Shown one piece after another: positions 17,692 through 26,482 of a stretch of 59,502 nt of DNA (its first letter is position 1; every line of letters starts with the position of its first letter). Source of the DNA: an uncultured Halanaerobiales bacterium. GTDB lineage: Bacteria > Bacillota > Halanaerobiia > Halanaerobiales > M55B127. Both the position numbers and the translations under genes were made by a program. The notes beneath the pieces were generated by a model. That model was given only the letters and a program-made list of their open reading frames with translations, ran no database searches and was not told where the DNA came from. The stretch lies in NCBI GenBank assembly GCA_913055675.1, contig CAJXKY010000011.1, forward strand, positions 1 to 59,502. The letters are read 5' to 3'.

Positions 17692-18561
17692 ATGAATAAA
17701 TATATCTATATCAAGCAAAAATTTAATTGGGTATTGGAAAGAATGATTGGTGATTATAGGTTCTATTTAGCTGGATTTATAATTGCCCTATTTTTTGTAA
17801 TGGCATTATTGGGACCATATATTGCACCACATGATCCTTATAAAACTGATGTTAGGAGTAGGCTGGAAGCGCCTTCCCTTGAACATCCGGCTGGAACGGA
17901 CAGTATCGGGCGGGATACTTTAAGCAGGTTGATTTATGCAGCACGACCTGCTTTTTATGTTGCGTTTGGAGGTTTGTTTATATCGATAATAATAGGAATG
18001 ATTTTGGGCTCCATTGCTGCCTATTCAGGTGGAATTCTTGATAATATTATCATATTTATCTTTGATGTAATTAGAGCCTTTCCTCCCATAATATTAATTT
18101 TAGTCTTAGTTGCTATTGTTGGACCATCTTTACAGAGTTTGATTATAATTTTAGGTGTAACAATTATGCCTCGATATGGTCGAGTTGTGCGGGCAGAAAC
18201 GTTATCGGTTAAAGAAGAAGAATATGTGGCAGTAGCTAGGAGTATGGGAGCCTCAACTTATAAAATCATTTCTTTTCACATTATCCCCAATATTTTTGCA
18301 TCAGTATTAGTATTAGCAGGTATGGATGTAGCGTCTATGATAATGTGGGAAGCCGGTTTATCATTTTTAGGCTTAGGTGTTCAGCCGCCCAAAACCAGCT
18401 GGGGTGTTATGCTGCAAGAAGGTTACCAATATATTGAAAAAGCTCCAATGATGCTGATTGCTCCTGCTTTAGCTATAATATTAACAATGATGGGCTTTTC
18501 TTTACTAGCAGAAAGTTTAAGAAATGCTCTTAATCCTAAGTCAGAAAAGGAGGAGGGCTAA
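17692..18561 (+). CDS. Peptide-type ABC transporter permease (DppC-like)
   Basis: This 289-residue second permease shows the DppC pattern: one N-terminal helix, then PYIAPHDPYKTD, the conserved HPAGTDSIGRDTLSRLIY segment, and an EAA loop (EEEYVAVARSMGASTYKIISFHIIPN). AGGAGAT precedes the ATG. It partners the DppB-like protein to form the channel of the same ABC importer. Its stop codon is followed almost immediately by the ATPase start, so the genes are tightly coupled. Confidence 0.92.
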   Translation: MNKYIYIKQKFNWVLERMIGDYRFYLAGFIIALFFVMALLGPYIAPHDPYKTDVRSRLEAPSLEHPAGTDSIGRDTLSRLIYAARPAFYVAFGGLFISIIIGMILGSIAAYSGGILDNIIIFIFDVIRAFPPIILILVLVAIVGPSLQSLIIILGVTIMPRYGRVVRAETLSVKEEEYVAVARSMGASTYKIISFHIIPNIFASVLVLAGMDVASMIMWEAGLSFLGLGVQPPKTSWGVMLQEGYQYIEKAPMMLIAPALAIILTMMGFSLLAESLRNALNPKSEKEEG

Positions 18562-18562
18562 T

Positions 18563-19543
18563 TTGGATAATATCTTAGAAATCGATAAGTTAAAAATAGT
18601 GTATAGAAAACGAAAAAAAGATTTTCTAGCCCTTGATTGCGTGAATTTACAATTAAAAAAAGGAGAAGTATTGGGAATTGTTGGAGAAAGTGGGAGTGGC
18701 AAATCTACTTTGGGACTTTCTATTATGAGACTTTTGCCTCCTCAAGCTAAAATCCAAAATGGAAATATCTATTTTAAAGGTCAAAATATATGTAAAATAA
18801 GAGAAGGTAAATTTAATAAAGAGATGCGTGGCAAAGAGATAACATATATTCCTCAGAACCCTCAGAATTCACTGAATCCTGTTTTTACTGTTGGGCGGCA
18901 GTTAAAAGATATTATTAGGTATAGAGCTAAAAATAATTTGGGTAATCAAAGCATTGATGAAAAAGCAGTTAAAATAATGACCGAGATGGGAATCGCCGAT
19001 GCTGAAAAAAGATTAGATGAATATCCCCACCAATTCAGTGGCGGAATGAAACAAAGAGTATTACTTTCGATGGCTTTTGTTACAAACCCTACTCTATTAA
19101 TTGCAGATGAACCTACAACAGCTCTGGATGTAACTGTAGAAGCGCAGATTTTAGGTTTGTTGGCAGATTTGATTGAGGAGTATCAGTCATCTATTATATA
19201 TATAACTCATGACTTGGGGGTTGTTTCAGAGATTGCTGATAGAGTTGCAGTTTTTTACGCAGGTCGGGTTATAGAAATTAATAATAGATATAATATTTTT
19301 AATAACCCCAAACATCCCTATACAGAAGCTTTAATTGAGTGTTTACCTGGTGATAATAAACAAGAAAAGTTAACTGTAATTCCTGGAGAGATACCAGATC
19401 TTTCAGACCTCCCTTCTGGTTGTAATTTCCATCCTCGCTGTAAGTATGCAAAAGAAAAATGTAAAAAGGAGATTCCAAACTTATTTCAAGTTAATGAACA
19501 CGGGAAATCAGCTTGTTTTTATCATGAGGAAGTAGGTAGATAA
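18563..19543 (+). CDS. Peptide-type ABC transporter ATPase (DppD-like)
   Basis: A 326-residue ATPase with Walker A GESGSGKS, Q-loop PQNPQNSLNP, signature FSGGMKQRV, Walker B LLIADEPTTALD and switch THD. The C-terminal oligopeptide-transporter extension (PSGCNFHPRCKYAKEKCKKE) holds four cysteines typical of DppD/OppD proteins and likely carries an Fe-S cluster, as shown for some relatives. I chose TTG at 18563 because AAAGGAGGAGG sits just upstream, at the end of the previous gene. It works with the DppF-like partner. Confidence 0.9.
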   Translation: MDNILEIDKLKIVYRKRKKDFLALDCVNLQLKKGEVLGIVGESGSGKSTLGLSIMRLLPPQAKIQNGNIYFKGQNICKIREGKFNKEMRGKEITYIPQNPQNSLNPVFTVGRQLKDIIRYRAKNNLGNQSIDEKAVKIMTEMGIADAEKRLDEYPHQFSGGMKQRVLLSMAFVTNPTLLIADEPTTALDVTVEAQILGLLADLIEEYQSSIIYITHDLGVVSEIADRVAVFYAGRVIEINNRYNIFNNPKHPYTEALIECLPGDNKQEKLTVIPGEIPDLSDLPSGCNFHPRCKYAKEKCKKEIPNLFQVNEHGKSACFYHEEVGR

Positions 19544-20526
19544 TGATGAATATAATTGAAGTTAGAGATCTACAAAAGTATTTTTATAAAAAATCTGGCA
19601 TTTTACATAAAATTTTTGGAGTAGGTCCTCAAATTATACAGGCTGTTGACCAGGTCTCGTTTAATATTGAAAGAGGCAATACTATGGCATTGGTAGGGGA
19701 ATCTGGCTGCGGTAAGACTACCGTAGCGCGCCTTATATTAAATTTAATTGAATTAGATGAGGGTAAAATAATTTTTAAGGGAAAAGATCTGAATGAAATG
19801 AGTGAAGAAGAATATAATGATTACAGAGAAAATGCTGCTTTTATAGCCCAAGACTTTCGTTCTTCCTTGAATCCAAGAAAGTTGGTAGGGGAAATTTTAG
19901 CGGAACCCTTCCGTATTCACCCCGGGGTAGTAAGTAAAAAAAATGAAGAAAAAAGAATTAAAGAAATTGTTGACCTAGTGGGGCTTAGTGAAAAAAGTTT
20001 ATTAAAATTCCCGCATGAATTTTCAGGTGGACAGGCAAGAAGAATAGGTGTGGCACGGGCTTTGATGTTAAATCCTGAATTCATTGTTTGTGATGAACCT
20101 ACATCTGGTTTGGACTTATCCATTAGTGCTTCTATCATAAACTTAATGAAAGATTTAAGAGATGAATTTGATTTAACTTATTTATGGATTTCTCATAACT
20201 TAAATGTAGTTAATTATATAAGTGATTATGTAGGTGTTATGTATTTAGGTAGAATCATAGAAATTGGTAAGTCTAGAGCTTTATTTAATAATCCTACACA
20301 TCCCTATACAGAAGCTTTAATTGAATCAGTGCCTTCATTTTCACAGGAAAACAAAAAAATTAAAAGAAAAACTCTTAAGGGAGAAGTACCAAGTCCTATA
20401 GATCCACCTGCTGGCTGTTCATTCCATCCCCGTTGTAAATACAGCCAGTCAAAGTGCAAAGAAATTACTCCTGAACTGGAAATAAAAGAGGGAGAGAGAA
20501 AAGCAGCCTGTCACTTTCCACTGTAA
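19543..20526 (+). CDS. Peptide-type ABC transporter ATPase (DppF-like)
   Basis: A 327-residue ATPase with Walker A GESGCGKTT, Q-loop AQDFRSSLNPR, signature FSGGQARRIG, Walker B EFIVCDEPTSGLD and the C-terminal PPAGCSFHPRCKYSQSKCKE cysteine region. The ATG shares its A with the stop of the preceding gene (TAATG); a second ATG follows at once. It closes the five-gene importer. No terminator-like hairpin with a strong T-run was seen in the 119 bases after it. Confidence 0.9.
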   Translation: MMNIIEVRDLQKYFYKKSGILHKIFGVGPQIIQAVDQVSFNIERGNTMALVGESGCGKTTVARLILNLIELDEGKIIFKGKDLNEMSEEEYNDYRENAAFIAQDFRSSLNPRKLVGEILAEPFRIHPGVVSKKNEEKRIKEIVDLVGLSEKSLLKFPHEFSGGQARRIGVARALMLNPEFIVCDEPTSGLDLSISASIINLMKDLRDEFDLTYLWISHNLNVVNYISDYVGVMYLGRIIEIGKSRALFNNPTHPYTEALIESVPSFSQENKKIKRKTLKGEVPSPIDPPAGCSFHPRCKYSQSKCKEITPELEIKEGERKAACHFPL

Positions 20527-20645
20527 TTCTATTATATTATATATCCAAATTAAAAAATAAATAATAGTATTTTAGTCTTTAGATATCCCTTAATTAATAT
20601 GGGTTTGAAACTATCTTATATAAATAAAAGGGTGGGGGTGTTAAT

Positions 20646-21233
20646 ATGTGTGGTAGATATTTTCTAAATATTGCTCTTGATGAACTAGAAAGTAGGTATG
20701 GAATCTCCTCTATACCAGAGGAACTAAAAGATTATCAAGGGGAAATATTTCCTTCAAATCAAGCTCCTGTTTTATTTAATAAAGAAAATAATAAGAAAAT
20801 AGGTCTGATGAATTGGGGTTTTAAACCTTCATATACCAATAACCTTGTAATAAATGCTAGAAGTGAGACTGTACATAAAAAGAATTTATTTAAAGAATCT
20901 TTTCATAGGAGAAGATGTATAATTCCTGCCAATGGTTTTTTTGAGTGGGAAGATAAAGATGAAACTAAGATTAAACATTTTATTGAATTAAATGACGAAA
21001 ATATAATATCATTAGCTGGTATATATGATTCGTTTAAGATTGATGGGGAAGAAAAATTATCTTTTTGTATTTTAACCAAAGAGGCTCCTCAAAAATTAAT
21101 AAATATACATGATCGTATACCAGTAATTATCAAAAAGCAGTATGAAGATGAATGGTTAGAGGAAAAATTCACCCCCAGAGTTTTTGATTATATAAATCCA
21201 ACCGGCTTTGATTTCCTAGTAGAAAATAAATGA
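20646..21233 (+). CDS. YedK/HMCES-like DNA-protein crosslink (SRAP) protein
   Basis: This 195-residue protein starts MCGRYF; after methionine removal Cys2 is the nucleophile that bonds to abasic sites in single-stranded DNA. Other family marks are visible: LMNWGFKPS, INARSET (Asn binding the DNA), RRCIIPANGFFEWED (catalytic Glu) and IHDRIPVII (His). SRAP proteins shield abasic sites at stalled forks. The gene stands alone between two transporter operons. The ribosome site is GGGTGGGGGTG. The protein is slightly shorter than E. coli YedK, with no key residue missing. Confidence 0.9.
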   Translation: MCGRYFLNIALDELESRYGISSIPEELKDYQGEIFPSNQAPVLFNKENNKKIGLMNWGFKPSYTNNLVINARSETVHKKNLFKESFHRRRCIIPANGFFEWEDKDETKIKHFIELNDENIISLAGIYDSFKIDGEEKLSFCILTKEAPQKLINIHDRIPVIIKKQYEDEWLEEKFTPRVFDYINPTGFDFLVENK

Positions 21234-21357
21234 AAATATTCACGCATGTCTGAAAATTTAAAAAAATAGCAGGAATTATAGTATACAGTATTGAATATAT
21301 ATGTACAAGAGTCAATTTAATATTCAAAGAAGAGAAAAATAAGGAGGAGAGATTAAA

Positions 21358-22092
21358 TTGAGAAAACTCTTAATAATCGTTTTAACCTTTTCATTAATTT
21401 TTGCTTTTAGTGCAGTTGGTTTAGCACAGTCCTATACCGTAGGTACTAGTGCTGGTTTCCCACCTTTTGAGTATGTGGAAGATGGTGAAATTGTTGGTTT
21501 TGATATTGATTTGATGAAAGCTATTGGAGAAGAAATGGGTTTTGAAGTAACTTTTGAAGATATAGCTTTTGATTCTTTAATTCCAGCTCTTAAAACTGGT
21601 AATATTGATATCGTTGCAGCCGGTATGACAATAACAGAAGAAAGAGAAAATGCTGTAGACTTTACTAATTCATATTATTCAGCTAATCAAAGTATAATTG
21701 TACAAGAAGGATCTGATAATAACATAAGTGTATTATACGGAGACCATGATATAAGTGTTCAAACAGGTACCACTGGTGACCTATGGATCACAGAGAACCT
21801 AGCCGATGAAGGTATCTTGACCGGTGAGATTAAAAGGTATGATACCTTTGTACTTTGTGTAAGTGATCTTGTAAATGGTAATGTAGATGCTGTAGTTTTA
21901 GATAGCCCTGTAGCAGAAAGATACTCTGAAACCAGAGATGTACAGATAGTTGGTAATATTATTACTGGTGAAAATTATGGCTTAGCAGTTGATGAAGGTA
22001 ATACTGAATTGTTAGAAACCTTAAATGAAGGCCTAAGAAGAATCAGAGAATCAGGCAGGATGCAAGAAATTATAGCTAAACATTTCGAATAA
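21358..22092 (+). CDS. Amino acid ABC transporter substrate-binding protein (SBP_bac_3)
   Basis: This 244-residue secreted protein has a signal peptide (IIVLTFSLIFAFSAVGLAQ) and the family-3 binding fold: TVGTSAGFPPFEYVEDG, VGFDIDLMKAIGEEMG, DSLIPALKTGNIDIVAAGMT, ITEERENAVDFTNSYY and VQTGTTGD. The acidic and aromatic pocket residues suggest a polar amino acid ligand, but the amino acid cannot be named. The start is TTG, 8 bases after GGAGGAG. It leads a four-gene importer with two different permeases. Confidence 0.9.
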   Translation: MRKLLIIVLTFSLIFAFSAVGLAQSYTVGTSAGFPPFEYVEDGEIVGFDIDLMKAIGEEMGFEVTFEDIAFDSLIPALKTGNIDIVAAGMTITEERENAVDFTNSYYSANQSIIVQEGSDNNISVLYGDHDISVQTGTTGDLWITENLADEGILTGEIKRYDTFVLCVSDLVNGNVDAVVLDSPVAERYSETRDVQIVGNIITGENYGLAVDEGNTELLETLNEGLRRIRESGRMQEIIAKHFE

Positions 22093-22129
22093 TATTTGAC
22101 TAAAATATTATAGAGAGGATGTATGCCTT

Positions 22130-22807
22130 ATCGGAACCTTTGAACTTATCATGAGTTCCCTCCCCAATTTGTTGGAGGGAGCTCTTGTTACTATAAGATT
22201 AACCTTTTTCAGTTTGTTATTAGGACTTGTATTGGGAGTGCCACTTGCGTTTGGCCAGACCTATGGGCCAAAAATTATACGCAAAATAATCGGAGTATAT
22301 GAAAAAGTAGTAAGAAGTATTCCTTTACTTGTTATCTTATTTTTAATCTATTATGGACTACCAAGAGTCGGAATTAAATTTCCCTCTTTTATAGCTGCAG
22401 TAATTGGGATTGGAATTAGAAGTTCAGCCTATCAATCTCAAATTTATAAAGGTGCTATACAGTCAATAAGCGGGTCCCAAATGAAAGCAGCTTTATCATT
22501 AGGGATGTCTAAACTGGAAAGTTTTAGGAGCGTCATTCTTCCTCAGTCGATAAGAATAGCTATCCCCCCTATAGCTAATGAATCAGCTATAGTTTTAAAA
22601 GATACTTCTTTAGCTTATGCTCTGGGAGTTATAGAATTGCTCAGGCAGGGTGGATATATAATTTCGACTACTTATCGGCCTTTACCCATTTATTTAACTG
22701 TGGCGGCAGTTTATTTGGTAATGACCTTAACAATTAACATGACACTTGGTAGATTTGAAAAGAAATTAAAGATACCAGGAATCGGTATAGAGGAGAGGGT
22801 AAGATGA
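22130..22807 (+). CDS. Amino acid ABC transporter permease 1 (start codon uncertain)
   Basis: A polar amino acid permease of the HisM/GlnP type: LPNLLEGALVTIRLTFFS, a central EAA loop (GSQMKAALSLGMSKLESFRSVILPQSIR) and DTSLAYALGV. The only ordinary start, ATG at 22151, has no ribosome site and begins just inside the first family segment. The in-frame codons before it read IGTFELIM, as relatives do, and an AGAGAGG ribosome site (22112-22118) sits 11 bases before an ATC at 22130. I mark 22130 as the likely beginning, which would need a rare non-AUG start; 22151 is the conservative choice. It overlaps the ATPase gene by 4 bases (ATGA). Confidence 0.75.
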   Translation: MGTFELIMSSLPNLLEGALVTIRLTFFSLLLGLVLGVPLAFGQTYGPKIIRKIIGVYEKVVRSIPLLVILFLIYYGLPRVGIKFPSFIAAVIGIGIRSSAYQSQIYKGAIQSISGSQMKAALSLGMSKLESFRSVILPQSIRIAIPPIANESAIVLKDTSLAYALGVIELLRQGGYIISTTYRPLPIYLTVAAVYLVMTLTINMTLGRFEKKLKIPGIGIEERVR

Positions 22808-23565
22808 GTGAAGATAAAAAGACAATTCTTAAAATTGAGGATTTACACAAAAGTTTTGGTGGCAATGAAGTATTAAAAGGAGTTTCTTTATCTTTAAATA
22901 AAGGTGAAAACAAGGTAATAATTGGCCCTAGTGGAACTGGTAAAAGTACTTTATTAAATAATATAAATAGGCTTGTGCCACCTGATGAAGGTAGAATTTA
23001 CTTGGATGGTCAAGAAATTACAGCAGGCAATATAAATAAAATGAGACAAGAAATAGGGTTTGTTTTTCAGGACTTTGGCCTATTTAACCATTTAACAGCC
23101 TTAGGTAATGTAAGAGTTGGGTTGTTAAAAGTTAAAAAGATGAACAAAAAAGACGCCAATGAGTTGGCTATGAAGGAATTAAGGAGAGTTGGTTTAGAGG
23201 AAAATGCTGATCAATATCCGGCAGAACTTTCCGGTGGACAAAAACAAAGGGTTGGTATTGCTAGAGCGTTAGCTATGCAACCTAAATTAATTCTTTTTGA
23301 TGAACCTACTTCTGCCTTAGATCCCGAACTTATAGGTGAAGTATTAAATGTTATGAAGAATTTAGCTCAAGAAGGTATGACAATGTTGGTAGTTACCCAT
23401 GAAATGGGCTTTGCTCGGACAGTTTCAGATGAGATTATTTTTATGGAACACGGCCATATAGTTGAACAAGGACCGCCAAAACAATTATTTAATGATCCAG
23501 AAGTGGAAAGAACCCGAGAATTTTTATTCAAATTAACTGAATTATATGGTGAGGGGGAAGAGTAG
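22804..23565 (+). CDS. Amino acid ABC transporter ATPase (GlnQ-like)
   Basis: A 253-residue ATPase with Walker A GPSGTGKST, Q-loop FQDFGLFNHLTA, signature LSGGQKQRV, Walker B LILFDEPTSALDPEL and the switch histidine THEMGF, closely fitting the polar amino acid (PAAT) subfamily. It is coupled by 4 bases to the upstream permease and by one base to the downstream permease, so all three are translated together. Confidence 0.93.
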   Translation: MSEDKKTILKIEDLHKSFGGNEVLKGVSLSLNKGENKVIIGPSGTGKSTLLNNINRLVPPDEGRIYLDGQEITAGNINKMRQEIGFVFQDFGLFNHLTALGNVRVGLLKVKKMNKKDANELAMKELRRVGLEENADQYPAELSGGQKQRVGIARALAMQPKLILFDEPTSALDPELIGEVLNVMKNLAQEGMTMLVVTHEMGFARTVSDEIIFMEHGHIVEQGPPKQLFNDPEVERTREFLFKLTELYGEGEE

Positions 23566-24233
23566 TGGATATATTTAATCTTTTTATTGAAGCTTGGCCT
23601 TTATTATTTGAAGGAGTTCAACTTACCCTCTTGTTAACAGTTATATCTATTATAGCCGGTACTACAATAGCAATATTTCTTGCCCTAGGTAAAACATATG
23701 GTCCTAAATATGTAAAATGGCCTATTACTGTGTTTATTGAAATTATTAGAGGAACCCCTCTTTTAGCTCAACTATTTATATTATATTTTGGGCTTCCACC
23801 TTATGGTATTAATCTATCTGGCTTTACAGTTGCATTTATTGGATTTACAATTAACTGTTCTGCCTACACAGCAGAATATTTAAGAGGTTCAATAATGTCG
23901 ATTGAATCTAATCAACTCCGGGTGGCAGAATCTTTAGGTATGAGGAAATGGCAGGGGATTTTTAATATCATTTTACCTCAAGCCCTAAGACGTGTGGTTC
24001 CTTCCTGGACAAATGAGTTTATTTACCTATTAAAATACACCTCTTTGGCTTATATGATAGGTACTCACGAACTTATGACTCAGGCTAAGTTTTTTGCGAG
24101 TAGAAACTATGAGTTTTTTAAAGTCTATTTGATTGTAGCATTGTTTTATCTAGTAATAGTTTTATTTTTTACTCGGATATTTTCTTATGTGGAAAAACAG
24201 TTCAAGATTCCAGGATTTGAGTTTGAACATTAA
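23565..24233 (+). CDS. Amino acid ABC transporter permease 2
   Basis: A 222-residue permease with the pattern LFEGVQLTLLLTVISI, IRGTPLLAQLFILYFGLPPYG, an EAA loop (SNQLRVAESLGMRKWQGIFNIILPQALRR) and KYTSLAYMIG. The GTG start overlaps the ATPase stop by one base (TAGTG). Two non-identical permeases imply a heterodimeric channel. A strong terminator follows, so this is the end of the operon. Confidence 0.92.
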   Translation: MDIFNLFIEAWPLLFEGVQLTLLLTVISIIAGTTIAIFLALGKTYGPKYVKWPITVFIEIIRGTPLLAQLFILYFGLPPYGINLSGFTVAFIGFTINCSAYTAEYLRGSIMSIESNQLRVAESLGMRKWQGIFNIILPQALRRVVPSWTNEFIYLLKYTSLAYMIGTHELMTQAKFFASRNYEFFKVYLIVALFYLVIVLFFTRIFSYVEKQFKIPGFEFEH

Positions 24234-24266
24234 AACCTAGTTAAATCATAATAATTTAGATTGATT

Positions 24267-24296
24267 ACTCCCTTTTGTAAAGAAGGGAGTTTTTTT
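24267..24296 (+). terminator. Rho-independent terminator of the amino acid transporter operon
   Basis: ACTCCCTT (24267-24274) pairs with AAGGGAGT (24283-24290), with an 8-nt loop, followed by TTTTTT. Confidence 0.85.
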
Positions 24297-24427
24297 CAGT
24301 TTTTAATAAAAAAATTATAATATGTTTTGAATTTGTATTCAAAGTCATATATAATATTTGAAAGAATTTATAGCAGATAATATTAAATCTACTTTAAAGT
24401 AATAAATACTGTAAAAGAGGTGTATTG

Positions 24428-26455
24428 ATGTCGGAAAAATTAAAATTTGTACATGAATTAGTACAATCCCTAGAGAAAAAAGAATATGAGAATGTATTGA
24501 AAAAGTTATGCTCTTTTTTAAATGTAGAACATGCATATTTACTTAACTATTATGATAAATCAAATAAGGCAGATCTAATTTTTAACTGGAATATTAATAA
24601 AGAAGTTATTGAAAAAATAAAGAAATTTGGAAGCAAAGAATTTCAAAATATGAACTCTGAATTATCTAAAGGCGAAATTATCATTATAGAACGTGATGAT
24701 GTGAATAATAAAAGTCGTTCACCAATTGAAAAGCTATTAAATCATTATGAAAAGGAGACTACAATACTAGTTCCGATTAGGAATAATAACAAGGACTTAA
24801 TTGGAATATTAGGTTTAGTTAATAGTAGAAAAAAAGAATGGTCTAAAGAAAGTAAACAGATATTAGAAATTATTGCGTATAATCTAAAATATAGTTGGGA
24901 AGATGAAATTTTAAATTTTAAGTACCAATCTATAATCGAAAATTCCACTTCAGCAATTGTGATTTTGAATCAAAACGGGAAAATTATTGAGTTGAATGAT
25001 AAATTTGAGAGTTTAGCGAATAGCTCGAAAACTTCATTAAAAAATGGTAAATCCTTTTTTGATTTTATAGAAAAAAAAGATAAAGATAAAATCATAAGAA
25101 GGCATAATAGAAGAATAAAAGGACAAGATGTGATTTCAAATTATAATTTTACATTTGTTGATAGTGATAAAAAGAAGAGAGAAGCAAAAATCAAAGTCAA
25201 AACAATTCCCGGCACAGATAAAAGTGCTTGTTCTATAGAAGACATAACTGATAAAAAAAGAACCGAAAATCTTCTTCAGTTACAAGAAGAAAAATTAACT
25301 GAAAGTTATAAACAACTCAAGATAAGCAGGGAACAACTTGAAAATACTTATTTAGATTTAATAGATAAAAATATAGAAAATGAACAACTTATTAATAATA
25401 TAGAAAAACTAATTAATCTAATGAGTTCTCTAAATATTTCTACTGATAATAATTTAGATAATTTCTTATCGAATCTATTATATACCATTTTAGAAATAAT
25501 TAAAGTGGCAGATTATGGAAGTGTATTTATTTTTAATGATTATGGTAGAATAGAATATATAGAAACTATTGGACATGATTTAGAAAAGTTAAATAAACTT
25601 AAAATCGAAGGAAGTTCTTATAAACAAGAAAATGAGAAAGTAAAAATTATAGATAATCTATTAAATAAAAATCAACAACAGATGGATAAGAAGTTAGCCA
25701 AAAAAATTCAAGAAGCATCTTTACCTGTCAAACAATCTATGCCTGTTATTCTAAAAGTAAATAATGATATTTTTGGTGGGATTTGTATTGATATTGCTAA
25801 AGGTAGTGAAAAAGAATTTAAAAGAGATGATGTAAGACTGATTTCTTCGTTTAAAAATTTAGTAAATACATTTTATAAATTAGATAGATATAAAAGATTA
25901 AATAGTCAGTTTAATAAAGAAATTGTAAATTCTCTACTTAATTTTTTAAGTCAGTATGATGTTTATACTAATAATCATTCCAAAAATGTAGCTAGATTAG
26001 GGCATAAGATTGCAGAAAATATGGATTTGAAAGAAGAAACAAAAAATGATATTTATTGGGCGGGAATGTTGCATGATATGGGGAAATTAATTATTCCGTC
26101 CAAAATTCTTAATAAGAATGGTTCTTTAAATGAAGAAGAATATGAAATAATAAAGAAACATCCAGACCTTTGCTATAAAGCATTAAATGATAGTGATTTC
26201 CTTAAGGATATAGGAAGATATGTACGCTATCATCATGAGAGATGGGATGGTAATGGATATCCTGTTGGCATAAAAAATGAGGAGATACCTTTAGTTTCAA
26301 GAATAATTGCAGTAGCTGATGCTTGGGACGCTATGAGATCTAAAAGAGCCTATCGGGAACCTTTAAGTAAAGAAGAAGCTGAAGAAGAAATATTTAAAAA
26401 TAAAGGAAAACAGTTTGATCCAGAAATTGCCGAAAGGTTATTAGAAATAGTATAA
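24428..26455 (+). CDS. GAF-PAS-GAF-HD-GYP protein, probable c-di-GMP phosphodiesterase
   Basis: A 675-residue soluble sensor. Approximate domains: GAF (5-160), PAS (165-275, IIENSTSAIVILNQNG), coiled coil (280-325), second GAF (325-470) and HD-GYP (485-670). Catalytic features are intact: HDMGK, YHHERWDGNGYP and IIAVADAWDAM. The second GAF and the HD-GYP domain match the paired domains of the membrane protein at 7199-8605, implying duplication. The ATG at 24428 follows AAGAGGTG; a TTG sits just before it. It lies 27 bases before a diguanylate cyclase, so making and breaking c-di-GMP is probably co-expressed. No membrane helix was seen. Confidence 0.85.
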   Translation: MSEKLKFVHELVQSLEKKEYENVLKKLCSFLNVEHAYLLNYYDKSNKADLIFNWNINKEVIEKIKKFGSKEFQNMNSELSKGEIIIIERDDVNNKSRSPIEKLLNHYEKETTILVPIRNNNKDLIGILGLVNSRKKEWSKESKQILEIIAYNLKYSWEDEILNFKYQSIIENSTSAIVILNQNGKIIELNDKFESLANSSKTSLKNGKSFFDFIEKKDKDKIIRRHNRRIKGQDVISNYNFTFVDSDKKKREAKIKVKTIPGTDKSACSIEDITDKKRTENLLQLQEEKLTESYKQLKISREQLENTYLDLIDKNIENEQLINNIEKLINLMSSLNISTDNNLDNFLSNLLYTILEIIKVADYGSVFIFNDYGRIEYIETIGHDLEKLNKLKIEGSSYKQENEKVKIIDNLLNKNQQQMDKKLAKKIQEASLPVKQSMPVILKVNNDIFGGICIDIAKGSEKEFKRDDVRLISSFKNLVNTFYKLDRYKRLNSQFNKEIVNSLLNFLSQYDVYTNNHSKNVARLGHKIAENMDLKEETKNDIYWAGMLHDMGKLIIPSKILNKNGSLNEEEYEIIKKHPDLCYKALNDSDFLKDIGRYVRYHHERWDGNGYPVGIKNEEIPLVSRIIAVADAWDAMRSKRAYREPLSKEEAEEEIFKNKGKQFDPEIAERLLEIV

Positions 26456-26482
26456 ATAGATGAGTAGAAAGGATTATAAAAG

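Noticed and set aside
24301..24427. AT-rich leader before the GAF-PAS-GAF-HD-GYP gene as a c-di-GMP riboswitch
   Set aside because: I could not find the conserved GEMM-type helices or a tetraloop/receptor pair; the leader is simply AT-rich.
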